Shown here piece after piece: positions 35,227-46,101 of a DNA stretch of 64,000 bases. The first letter of the stretch is position 1. Every line of letters begins with the position of its first letter. The stretch is from positions 1 through 64,000 of the forward strand of contig JADFUC010000870.1 of assembly GCA_019722365.1 (NCBI GenBank), in the 5' to 3' direction. Under the pieces are notes generated by a model. The model ran no database searches, was not told the origin of the DNA, and saw only the letters and a list, made by a program, of their open reading frames with translations. This DNA is from Lithospermum erythrorhizon. Lineage: Eukaryota; Streptophyta; Magnoliopsida; Boraginales; Boraginaceae. A program made the translations under genes and the position numbers.

Positions 35227-37806
35227 ATGGCAGACCAGAGCACAAGTCCTCCCCCTAACACGACCCCAATATCTCAAGTTATTCACGCCAATTCAAGAGG
35301 GCGCTGCTTGGCTACGCTTAGTTGCCGAAGTCGGTGGTGTTTATAGTTTTAATGTTGAGACCCATTTTTCATATATCTCAACTCCCTTGGTATATTATTC
35401 TAATTGCCGAATTTTCATCGTTCCTCATGGTGCTATCAACATCGATGTTCATACACCTCCCCCGCCGACTCCCCGCCTGGTAGTCTCGCACCGACAGACA
35501 TTATGTCCGAGACCTCCGATGAGTTCGCTCGGCCCATTTTCGGTGGACAACCCGAGGCCAACCCCACCTCATCTCCTTCTGGTACAACTGGAGGGATTCT
35601 CAAGCTCCTCCAGACAGAACCTCTTAATTCCTCGACGGGACCTCCTCCCCGAGACTTGTCGCCTCCTGGGTGCCTCCAAGGGGGAAAACCTCCAAAGATC
35701 TCCCTACTCTTGATTTAAGTAAGAGCCAAGACGTGTTCCCCGAGCTCACAACACCACTAACTCCGAGGCAAATCCGCAAAGACTACTGGCTTCCCCGAGG
35801 AGGTGAAGACTGTGATCCCTTGCAGGGGGAAACTCAGACGCCTCCCCTTTACTCGATCACCTCCCCAGCATATGCGCAGCCCGAGGGGATACCCGACTCC
35901 ACTTCCCGAGACACCTCTTTATTTTTGAGAATTTTTCAATTATGGCCCGACTCCCCGTCCTCGAATTTTTTGTCGAAGTGTCGCGACCTCGATCGGGCCC
36001 CTTGATCCTCACCATCTTCCGTGTGTCGTGTTCATTGCAGGGGTCATCCCCAACATAGCCTTCTTTAGTGTGATGTACAACGTCATCCACAAAGGCCCCT
36101 TAGCTTATTTCCAAGTGGCTTCCCCCTCCTATATTTTTCTTTATACAAAGAAGTTGGATAAAGTCGAGGGGAGTCGGTGGTTTAAGTTGCGGTTCCCGTC
36201 GACAGCGGGTTCAACAACGAGGTTCGAGCTCATTGGTCGCACGCCTCCTTTCATGACGAAGATTCTTTCAAGACTAAGCTGAGATGAGAAGCTTAAAGGT
36301 AGGCTTCCCTCAACCTCGTCCCCACGAAGTCTTTTGTGATGAAGACGTGTTGATCAAAGCGGGTTTAACTGCGGAGTACGCAAATTTCCTAACACTGCTT
36401 CGTAAGTCATATCCCTTTGTCGGTTCTTTGGTTGCTATCTTTCCTCTCTATGTTTTTTATTCACTCAAGTATTTTCTTATCTTTTAGTGAAACTCTTAGC
36501 CCTGAAGCACTCCTCGGAGTCATGCATTATGCCCCACAAGGCCGGCCTTTTGGGGGTCATGGACTTCAATGGAACGACGGCCAAGGTGACTAAAAAGAGC
36601 AAGAATGCTACTCAGAGAGTCTTCGGAGGTTCCACCTTCAAATTGCCACCAAGAAGTCTCGTGGTTGCCTCGAAGAAGATGGCCTCGGAGGATGCTCCGG
36701 CTAAGGTATTACCCGAGGTCTTACCTCCTCTCTGCCTTCCAATCTTTCTCCCCCTATCATTCCTTCAACTACTCTTCTTACTACCACTCTAGAATTCCGA
36801 TCACCCCTCTTTGATGTCAGCGGGATTTGGGTCATCATACCCTCCTCCTTCTTCTTCTTCCCCCGATGGTAGCCGCTAGCTCTAGCAAGGGTTTGCTTGG
36901 GTTTCTATACCTCCCTCTCGTATCACCGACCGAGGAAAACTATATCTAAGCAGAGAAAAGTCCACTGGCCTCCCCTCTTAGTCAAGAATTGCTCACAAGA
37001 GGGACACGCCGGAGGGGATTATGGGTCACCCGACTCCTTCATCAATCCACGATGCCTTTTCTCACTTCCATCTTAAGGTATATTTCTCCCTTAATTCTTG
37101 AATTCTTTATTATTGTTTTACTTCCTCTTGCCCGAGTCTTACTTCTTTGTCTTTTGTAGCCCATAGAGTGTGCTCAAAGGCTCTTCTTAAAGTGGAATGA
37201 ATGTGAAGAGTCCCGAGTCAGCTCAAGCAAAAAGCAGGCTTTGGAGAAGGGTCTCGTCCAAGTCACCAGTGGATGCAGTTTCGGCTTAGGCCGAGGGATT
37301 TCAAGGCCTGCTCGTGGATTTTAAGAATAAACATGCATCTTCAACTGGTGTGTAACGGGTCATGGAAATCCAAATCCCACACCTCTCTTCCAAGTACGGT
37401 TGACTTGGCAACTTTCAAAAGTTCTCTAAAAAGAGGCCGGGTAATTTATCCGTGAGCTCCAGCCTCAAAATGACGGTACTGGAGACCGCCACTCGCTCAT
37501 TGGAAAGAGTTGGCGAGAGACCTCCACCGAAATACCATAGCCGACTCAAGAAGAGTCAAACTATATGACATCTCAGGATGACGCCGTTTCATAACGAGGA
37601 CTTATAGTCTCAAGATCTCTCGAGAAGCCTGACGGTGTTCGCTTCCATGTTTCCTTCGAAGTCAGGAAGAACAACACTTCAGTGAGTACGTGATTCCTCT
37701 TTCGATCTCCCGAGGAGACCGATCACGAGTGCCGATGATCGTAGTTGATGATAATCTCTGGACCGATGAGGAGGGTGATGGTGTTTCGATGTTGCATCTA
37801 CCTTAA
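35227..37806 (+). pseudogene. antisense extra ORF (aORF) of the second Tat element, broken
   Basis: Starts ATG GCA GAC CAG at 35227 (the first element starts ATG GCC AAC). Open pieces in changing frames cover 35404-35718, 35670-36005, 36028-36282 and 36284-36487. The piece with VFIAGVIPNIAFF and the following SRWFKLRFP resembles the conserved part of the proteins annotated as putative gypsy-type transposon (Transposase_28). A coiled-coil-like stretch (37.2-37.55 kb) and an acidic tail ending at TAA 37804-37806 close it. Possible introns (GT-AG gaps near 36.40-36.49 and 37.08-37.16 kb) could explain some frame changes. Confidence 0.5.
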
Positions 37807-38104
37807 TTTGTGTTTTTGTCAATATCAGGTACATCTCCTCAGTTCGCAATTAGCTGGTGTCATTACTATGTAACACGCTTTGTTTAGTAATGGTTACGCA
37901 CTTTTCTTCCGCTTTTTGCAATTTTATTTTCTTAACCTTTTATCTCTTTATTCATCACTGTTTCTTATTTATCTTTTTCCTTTTTGTAAATGTTATTTGT
38001 GATAACATAACACCTGGTATCATTCTTTCTTCGGAGAATGATTTCGTGATAGTTGTCCTTTATACTCCTGGGTACCTCGGTTAATCTGTATTACTCGGGT
38101 TTTC

Positions 38105-38420
38105 CCTTTAGGATTAAGTGATCTTATTCATCAATTCCTCAGCGATCTCGGGATTCACCTCGGTGACCACGAAAAGATCCACCACTCTAAGCCTCTCAAC
38201 TATTAGAGGTTGTCGATCTTATTCACTTCGCCTCTGTGATCTCGATTCAATTCGAGACCAATTTGTTTACTCCACTAACCTCGGGTTTTCCTCTAAATCG
38301 ATGTAGTTGTTGATCTTATTCACATAGCCCCTGGGTGACTGATTTAATTCTAAGTGACCACGAGTGATTTTATTCACTGGTTTTCCTCCTGAACGGAGTG
38401 CTGTTGATCTTATTCACTTA
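38105..38420 (+). repeat. degenerate tandem repeats after the aORF of the second Tat element
   Basis: The word TGATCTTATTCAC or TCGATCTTATTCAC recurs near 38,119, 38,212, 38,311 and 38,407, with a TGATTTTATTCAC variant near 38,366. Spacing is about 40-100 bases. The place corresponds to the repeats at 8.2-8.6 kb in the first element but the sequence differs. Confidence 0.65.
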
Positions 38421-39418
38421 GATTTTCTTGTTTTATTAATGAATTTTTTCTCAAAAGGTTTCTTATTTCCAAAAAGTGCACTCGGTGGCTCCATCAAACT
38501 TTTATCTCAAAGTTTGTTTGCAAAGTTTAGGAAACCATCATTTACAAAGACTATATAATTATGGTTTAAGCGATAAATCCTGGCTATACTCTATGTATGT
38601 TGATTTATCTTTCTCGGTAGCCTCCTCCTCTGGGCTCATGTCTGGGGCTCATGACCTTCTTACTCAAGGCCCTTTCCACTTGTGGTCAATCCCTTGGCTC
38701 TCGCTTTTTGGCTCAGCTGCTTAAGCAGTTCGGAGCACGGTGGCCTTTTCTTTGAAATGCCCACTCGACTTTCTATTGTAAAATCACGCCATCAACCTGC
38801 TTGTACCTTTGTATTTCGTATATAAGGCTGCCCTCAATTCATCCGCCAAGTGGAGTGTGATTCTCTCTCATCTCTGCTTCTCCATTCTTCTCTTCATCAA
38901 GCAAACCCTGGCCGGATGTCGGGTGCGCATCTCTACAGCAAAAACAGCCTTCTCAGGAACGCTAGTCAAGTGGAGTTTCTCCGTGGCCATGAGTGGTTCT
39001 CAGAGACCGGGGATGCACTCGCTGGTTCTCCTCATACTATCTTGCCCCCCGACCAAGGAGATTTTTCTTTATCTCTTGAAAATGGTCCCGCTTGATACCT
39101 CGACAAACCCTAACTCCGACATAATGGTCCGTATTACATTTTCAGACCGAACTCTCGAAGAAAAAAATTCCTCGATCACAACCGAAACAACATTTGTATA
39201 ATTCCACGCCTCCATAAAATCTCAATCCCATCTAGTTACCCGTAGCCCCCCTTGAACCCGACTCCATAACACCTCTACCCACCCACACACCACTGAGCAC
39301 CTGAACAGAGCACAATGGTTTTCTTCTTCTGAGGTAATCTTATTCATTCATCATATTCACTCTTTTGCTTAATCACTGGACTCAAATATTCAAACTTTAA
39401 TCAATATTATGCATTCTC

Positions 39419-41380
39419 ATGTTAAATATGCAAAGAAAATCACTTACAAGCTTATTCATTCTTAGCAAAAGATGCCAACTTTCTCCAAATTCATTGAATT
39501 GTTCATTTGCTATTTACCCATTTCAAGAATTATTATCAAAATCATCAAAATTTAATCTTTTTAGTACATACTCAAATTTGGGATCATTTGAGAGCAAACC
39601 CACAAGAGTGGTTGACTTAATTCACCTCCAAAAAGACCAAAATGATTTAGTTATTAATCAACCCCATGATGAGTTTGGTGGTGATGTTGAAAAAATTTAT
39701 AGAATCTTGAGAAAATTCCATACTAGGGTCCCAAAATTGGAACTTGCTTTGCAAGAATCAGGTGTTGTTGTGAGGCAGGGTTTAACTGAGCGGGTATTGA
39801 ATCGTTGTGGTGATGCTGGGAATTTGGGCTATAGGTTTTTCGTTTGGGCGTCGAAGCAACCCGGTTATAGGCATAGTCATGATGTGTATAAGGCAATGAT
39901 CAAGAGTTTAGCGAAAATGCGGCAGTTTGGGGCAGTTTGGGCGCTTATTGAGGAGATGAGGAAAGAAAGTCCTCATCTTTTGAGTGTTGAGGTGTTTATT
40001 GTATTGATGAGAAGGTTTGCATCGGCGAGAATGGTGAAGAAAGCGATTGATGTGTTGGATGAAATGCCGAAATATGGGTGTGAGCCTGATGAGTATGCGT
40101 TTGCGTGTTTGTTGGATGCTTTGTGTAAGAATGGGAGTGTAAAGGAAGCTGCGGTATTGTTTGACGATATGAGGTTTAAATTTAATCCAACGTTAAGGCA
40201 TTTTACTTCGTTGTTGTATGGTTGGTGTAAGTTAGGGAAGATTATGGAGGCGAAACATGTGTTGATAAAGATGAGGGAGGAAGGGTTCGAGCCAGATGTT
40301 GTGGTTTATAATATATTGCTTAATGGTTATGCAGTCGCTGGGAAAATGGTGGATGCATTTGATCTTTTGGTGGAAATGAAGAAGAAGGGTTGTGATCCGA
40401 ATGTGGCGTCATTTACTACTATGATTCAATCACTGTGTGCTCAGGAGAAGATGGAGGAAGCAATGAGAGTTTATATAGACATGGGTAGGAGTCGATGTGA
40501 AGCTGATGTTGTGACGTACACCACTTTGATATGTGGATTTTGTAAGTGGGGAAAGATTGACAAAGCTTACGAAATATTGGATCAAATGATACAGAAGGGA
40601 CATCCTCCTAGTTCAACTATTTATTTGTACATTATGTTGGCTCATGAGAAGAAGGAACAGTTCGAGGAATGTTTGGAGCTTAAGGAGGAAATGCGAAAGA
40701 TTGGTTTGGTTCCTGATGTCAGTATTTATAATACAATCATCAGATTGGCATGCAAATTAGGGGAAATTGAAGAAGGTGTTCGGTTATGGAATGAAATTGA
40801 AGCAAACGGAAATAGTCCGCTAGTGGACACCTTTATAATTATGATTAACGGGTTTGTCGAACAAAGGCGTCTTGTTGAGGCCTGTGAATATTTCAAAGAA
40901 ATGGTTATGAGAGGTATGCTGTCTGCTCCGCAGTATGGAACTCTGAAGTCCCTCCTGAACTCTCTATTAAGAGATGATAAACTGGAGATAAGCAAAGACA
41001 TATGGAGCTGTATGATGACTAAAGGTTGTGAACTGAATGAGTATGCATGGACTATTTGGATCCATGCGCTATTCTCTAATAATCATGTGAAGGAAGCATG
41101 TTCGTATTGTATAGACATGTTGGATGCTGGTGTAATGCCTCAGCCAGACACATTTGCCAGACTCATGCGGGGTCTAAAGAAGCTGTATAACAGAGAAATT
41201 GCTGCAGAGATTACTGAAAAAGTGAGGAAGATGGCCGAGGAAAGACAGATGACATTCAAGATGTACAAACGAAGAGGTGAAAGAGACTTGAAAGAAAAGG
41301 CGAAGGAAAAATTGGACGGAAGGAAGAGGAGAGCTCGCCAAAGTAGATGGGGAAGTGGCCGTAAGAAGGCTGTCATTTAA
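39419..41380 (+). CDS. mitochondrial-type P-class pentatricopeptide repeat protein
   Basis: Intronless, 653 residues, as usual for plant PPR genes. PPR proteins bind organellar RNA, each 35-residue helical hairpin reading about one base. Residues 1-55 are Ser/Leu/Arg-rich and nearly free of acids, fitting a mitochondrial presequence. From about residue 150 there are some 12 tandem P-type repeats, for example VVVYNILLNGYAVAGKMVDA and VVTYTTLICGFCKWGKIDKA. There is no E, DYW or SMR domain. The C-terminus is a basic tail rich in Arg/Lys (ERDLKEKAKEKLDGRKRRAR) ending RWGSGRKKAVI. The pre-repeat block (ALQESGVVVRQGLTERVLNR) and tail fit the At3g49730/At5g65820 group, from memory. The ATG at 39419 is first in frame, preceded by AT-rich leader. 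Confidence 0.92.
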   Translation: MLNMQRKSLTSLFILSKRCQLSPNSLNCSFAIYPFQELLSKSSKFNLFSTYSNLGSFESKPTRVVDLIHLQKDQNDLVINQPHDEFGGDVEKIYRILRKFHTRVPKLELALQESGVVVRQGLTERVLNRCGDAGNLGYRFFVWASKQPGYRHSHDVYKAMIKSLAKMRQFGAVWALIEEMRKESPHLLSVEVFIVLMRRFASARMVKKAIDVLDEMPKYGCEPDEYAFACLLDALCKNGSVKEAAVLFDDMRFKFNPTLRHFTSLLYGWCKLGKIMEAKHVLIKMREEGFEPDVVVYNILLNGYAVAGKMVDAFDLLVEMKKKGCDPNVASFTTMIQSLCAQEKMEEAMRVYIDMGRSRCEADVVTYTTLICGFCKWGKIDKAYEILDQMIQKGHPPSSTIYLYIMLAHEKKEQFEECLELKEEMRKIGLVPDVSIYNTIIRLACKLGEIEEGVRLWNEIEANGNSPLVDTFIIMINGFVEQRRLVEACEYFKEMVMRGMLSAPQYGTLKSLLNSLLRDDKLEISKDIWSCMMTKGCELNEYAWTIWIHALFSNNHVKEACSYCIDMLDAGVMPQPDTFARLMRGLKKLYNREIAAEITEKVRKMAEERQMTFKMYKRRGERDLKEKAKEKLDGRKRRARQSRWGSGRKKAVI

Positions 41381-44267
41381 TGATATAACTGGTACACAAA
41401 AGCTGTAAATTCTAGACTTCTGGACTGATTTATCTGATTATCTTTTACCAATACTATTTAGTATAGTTTCATTTAAGACGATGCAGGGTCTTGCTTTGGC
41501 CTATTCTACTCTTAAACTAATGCTTGTTTTTTTTCACTCTGTTTTCTTGAAAACAGTTTCTTGGCATTTTGTTTTGGAAGTTTCTGTACAACTTTAAATA
41601 TATATGACTTCCTTGATGATACAAGAATAGCCATCTTCGTGGTTACTTCTGTTCCTTTAAGATCCCAGGACTATTGATCAAATAATAAAGATATTCTTAT
41701 ACATTATTATCAGCTTCATTGTATTTTTTGAAGTCAGTAATAAAACAGCTTTTTGTTTTCATATTTAAGGTTCTTCATTTGGTCTCAAACAGTCTCTCTA
41801 TTGTGGGTAAGGCTGTGTGCTATACGACCTCCTTTTGTCCTGCTTAAGCATGAGCCTCTTCAAATTCATTGAGGCACGTTGATCTAAGATTGTTCATAGC
41901 TTTTTCTTGAAGTTCGTCAACTGTCAGCTAGACCTTTTTTATACGTTGGTTTGCATTTCCTTTTATCCCAATCTCTTCACTCTTCCTGTCTGTAGATAGA
42001 AAATAGTTTCTACCAAGAAATGTGTAGAACAAGATGAGCAATGCTTAGAAAGTCTCATATAATGATCCTGATCATAAATCTCCTCTTACATGAAAATATG
42101 ATTGGAATAAGTCTCATATAAGGAAATGGTTTAATGTGGAAAATCAGATAAGAAAGATGCATGTATGACCTAGCTCTCCCATTCTTCATGAATGCATTGT
42201 TGTGACAAATGCTAAAACTAAAATGGTGTGAATGAAGCTTACACTGGTTCATGTAGTGAAGTTTTATTTCCCTGAGGTCAACATGTTAGAAAATGAGACT
42301 ACCAAAAGTTGTATCTCTATATTTAACATGTTGCCATTCAGCAGACTTGTTGTTTACTCTTACTCATGTAACATTAATTATTATTTGAAATTCGGTGAGA
42401 TCCACTTTCTCTGCATTTTCTTATTAGAGATTTATATAAAAATCGAAGTTATTCATGGTTAAAGATTCGTTCCTAAAAGCGAACATCGAATAGAAGGGAG
42501 TAGTCAGTTAACCGGTCATCTAGACATGTAGTTACCAATTTTCCAAGATTCTTCAACTAGTGGCAACAACATAAAGGCCTGAGAGCACTAGAAGCAAGTT
42601 TAGTGAATTCTTTTCAACTTGTACATTTGACAATTACTTTGACACATGGAACATGCACCACTGTATATTTTTTTCACTAGACGACTTTGTGATTATGTCA
42701 GAGTAAGATAAGGTTAGATAATGGTTGTGCAATAATAAACTACTACGTATAACACAGAGGTGATCTAGCTGATATGAGTATAATTAAAGGAAATTTATTG
42801 AGCACCCTTGCATGGGCAGTGGGCACTGGTATTTTTTATATTTAAGTCCCCAATGAACCTAATAGAATATGAACATTATTCTTTTATTTTCAATAAATGA
42901 TCAACCTATTTTTTACTAAGTTCTTGAATTGTTTAATTTTATATCAAAATTTTCATATTATTATAATCTATACACAACATACATATATTTGTATAATATT
43001 TATAGCGAGTCAAAACTAGATTAACCATTTGTTAAAAATAAACCTCCAAATTAAATTGAAATGGAGGGAGTATTTTAAAAAATATTTATCCCATTAAATT
43101 ATTCAATATTCCAAATTTCTCTTCATTCTCTTCACCACAACGAGAAGCAAGAAATAGTCCAAGGCAGTTAAATTCCAACCCAATCTAGCTAACAACCACT
43201 TTGACTGAGGAAACTATAGGATGGTTGGAGAGTAATAAATAAACAAACAAGACCTCTAAACCAACTTTATTCAGGCCCTTAGAGCTTCTTATTGCACCAA
43301 TAATTTTCGAAATTTAGTAAAAATCGAGACTTATTCCTTCAAGTTTTCATAAATGTAATGTTTTAAAGACCTACTATTGTTACAAGACGAATTAAAGCGT
43401 GTCCCTGATGTTACTTCATTTTTTAAAACTCCTCTATTGAATTTATAAAATAAAATGGCTATAGAAAATTGATTGGATAGGTATGGGAGGTGGGACCGTT
43501 TAGGTGTTGTTCTTGTATGTATATGGAGAACCTTCCAGGATAAATCCAGCACATACAAGCTTCAAAATAATCATCTAGAATCTCATTACCACTAAAACAA
43601 TAATTCCAGTATTCACAAATAAAAAATAACTCTAAATAATATTATCTCTTGTTTTTTTATTTGTTTTTCTAAATATTTTTCATTTTATCATAGAAAATTA
43701 TATTTCTATATTTTTAATGTATTTTTTAATTAAGTTTTCTTATGAAATTATCAACTAATCAATAACATAATTTTAAATAATTGTTATTTTTTATTTTCAA
43801 TAATGTATTTTTAACCTTTTTTTTTTATTTATGCAAAAATAGTTGGATCGATAAATAAATAAATAAAAGTAGAGAGTATTAGCTTTGCTAAAAATCAATG
43901 AACTCCCAATTATTATCCCGATCACTTGTGTCCATGCATCCATTGGATTTTGCACCATGTTTCCATCACTAATTCTATGCTTAATTATAGTTTAGCACAA
44001 ATATCTAGACTTTTGGGAATAACTTGAATTCTTCACCATCAATAACATTACTAATCAAAACAAACCAATTGCTTAGATTGTTTCAAATTTCTTGTCTTAA
44101 TGTAGCTCACTCTATAAATCCAATTCTTTATCTAATCCAATTTTGATAAAAGCAAGGTTATCATTTCATTCCAAGATATCTATCACAAGTTAACTCTTTA
44201 ACATGAAGTAATAAGAGATTAAGAGTCTTCAAATTTATAAAATAAAAGAAGTACTCCGTATATGATA
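41381..44267. other. 3' UTR and intergenic DNA
   Basis: AT-rich throughout. A GGAGGGAGTATT at about 43,063 is a single Stowaway-type end. No exon-like stretch or RNA gene was recognised. Confidence 0.4.
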
Positions 44268-44520
44268 TCCGTTCCTAAAAGATTATTCAATTTTGACTTT
44301 TCGATAGTTGTAATTTTAAACTTTACTTTAAATATATATATAGTATATATTTTTTGTATATTATTCGATAAAAATATATCGCTGGAAATCATTTAAAATA
44401 TTTTTTTTATTGGATATATTTTTCATCAAGATTATACAATACAACAAAAATATTAATTGGCCAAAATTTAAAAATTACAACTATCAAAAAGTTAAAAGTA
44501 GACAATCTTCTATGAACGGA
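44268..44520. mobile_element. Stowaway-like foldback MITE
   Basis: TCCGTTCCTAAAAGATT (44268-44284) pairs with AATCTTCTATGAACGGA (44504-44520) at 15 of 17 positions. The complementarity continues inward (ACTTTTCGATAGTTGTAATTTT against AAATTACAACTATCAAAAAG). The CGGAGGGA ending is typical of Stowaway (Tc1/mariner) MITEs. Confidence 0.75.
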
Positions 44521-45738
44521 GGGAATAGATGAAATATGAGTATGTTAATTATATATAGTGTGAACTTGTGATATGATCACATAACTCTTACTAGTCATGA
44601 TTTCTGTTGAGTTAAATCTTTTTGGGAATACTTTTACTATTAATTCGTCAAGACTTCTACTGAATTGAAAATACTTCTATTAATCATAAAAAAATTGAAG
44701 GTTAATTTAGGGCTAATAATTTTTCTATTCCAATTTTTGATATTGGCAATCCATTTTTTTGTTATTTTGGAATCACTTTTACACTACAAATGGAGTGCCA
44801 TTATTAACAAGTGAAGGGAAAAATCATAAACCTAATTTAATGTTAAAAATGACTTTTACTTATAAATTGGAAGGATGCAAATGATCATATACCACAACTA
44901 AGCATATAAATACAACATATAAACTTTTGGGCATAATGCATACTTCATCAATTCAATTGACAAGTAATTAAAAATCTTCGCCTTACACATGCATGATGTA
45001 ACCATGATTTACCATGATTTTTTACGTATGATGGATACATAGCTTAATATCATATAAATAAGAAACAATAAAAAATTTATTGAACAGGATAATTGAATTA
45101 AATACTTTTCGAAAGAATGAATATAGAGAATTATATTTTTCGAAAAAATTTAACGGTATTTATCATCTACATCACTTTCGACAAAAAAGAAATTTGCGAA
45201 ACCATCACACTAACGATCCTCGGCGCCACCGGCCCTGTGATATTACGGGCGAGCTTAATCAAGGCAGCCTTTTTTTAATCACATCAATACGTTATTTTTT
45301 AATGAGACCGAACCCATATTGGGACAAGAGTTTATGAAGAATTGGTATGTATGGGTGTTCAGAAAAATGCAAGCAATGTGATTAATCTTTGGACCAACCA
45401 TTGAATGGAAACATCAAGTTGACCAATAGGAGATATTCCAAGTTTGATGAAACAGTTAATTCTCAACCAACGTTGTGTACCTGTCCTATCCATCATTGAT
45501 TTTGTTTTCTGCAGAGTTTCTATGGTTGTCCAATTTTTTCCCACTTTCTATATATGACCTTGTAATAAGGTGGCCAACAACAATTGCATTGTCTGAATTC
45601 AACAAAAATCAAACTTCCCATTTTGTCAAAGTCTTCCTTTTTTAGTAAACCCAACCACATAAATAAAAGTGCCATTCATTCATTTGGATTCAGACATTAG
45701 CAAAACAACCAAAATTGTTGCTTATTGTCATATCTATA
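44521..45738. other. intergenic DNA with a short GC-rich island
   Basis: AT-rich except for about 45,205-45,265 (CCTCGGCGCCACCGGCCCTG), which stands out and could be a scrap of a retroelement. No coding evidence. Confidence 0.35.
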
Positions 45739-45881
45739 GCAACCCCTTTTCAAGAAAAGCTTCATTTTGAAGAAATATTGAATATTTATGCAACCCCTTT
45801 TGAGAAAATCTTCATTTTTTAAGAAATATTGAATATTTATGCAACCCCTTTTGGGAACACCTTCATTTTTTAAGAAAGATT
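45739..45881 (+). repeat. 51-bp tandem repeat, about 2.8 copies, upstream of the lipase gene
   Basis: Units begin GCAACCCCTTTT at 45739, 45790 and 45841 and contain CTTCATTTT and GAAATATTGAATATTTAT. They end about 220 bases before the lipase ATG, in the promoter or 5' UTR. Confidence 0.9.
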
Positions 45882-46101
45882 TTATCTTTATTGATGATAT
45901 AGAGAAATAATGTCAGCATTTTAGTTAGGAAGCTTGTAACTAAAAAGGGTTGTTTTGATTGTTCTAGAAGAGTTGATTTTGGACAAGTTTTACAAGATTT
46001 TATTGTTTCAGAGCCTTCTTTCAGTTTTTGATTGAAGAAGGCTCTAAAGGTGAATAATTTCATCGTTACATTCATATATTTATACAATTTGTTAAGGATT
46101 T

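Larger units (their letters stand above)
34370..39190 (-). mobile_element. 3' half of a second Tat-lineage retrotransposon
   Basis: The order LTR, polypurine tract, plus-strand aORF, tandem repeats repeats the plan of 4.5-9 kb, and two anchors are shared: the ACCGCCATTTTTCAAAT region next to the LTR edge and the AAAAGGTATGTCTC leader before the aORF. GC content and the abundance of CCTCG/CGAGG words also match. Gag and pol are absent or reduced to unreadable remnants (38.6-39.19 kb). The element is truncated at the right, close to the PPR gene. The left limit is approximate. Confidence 0.6.
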
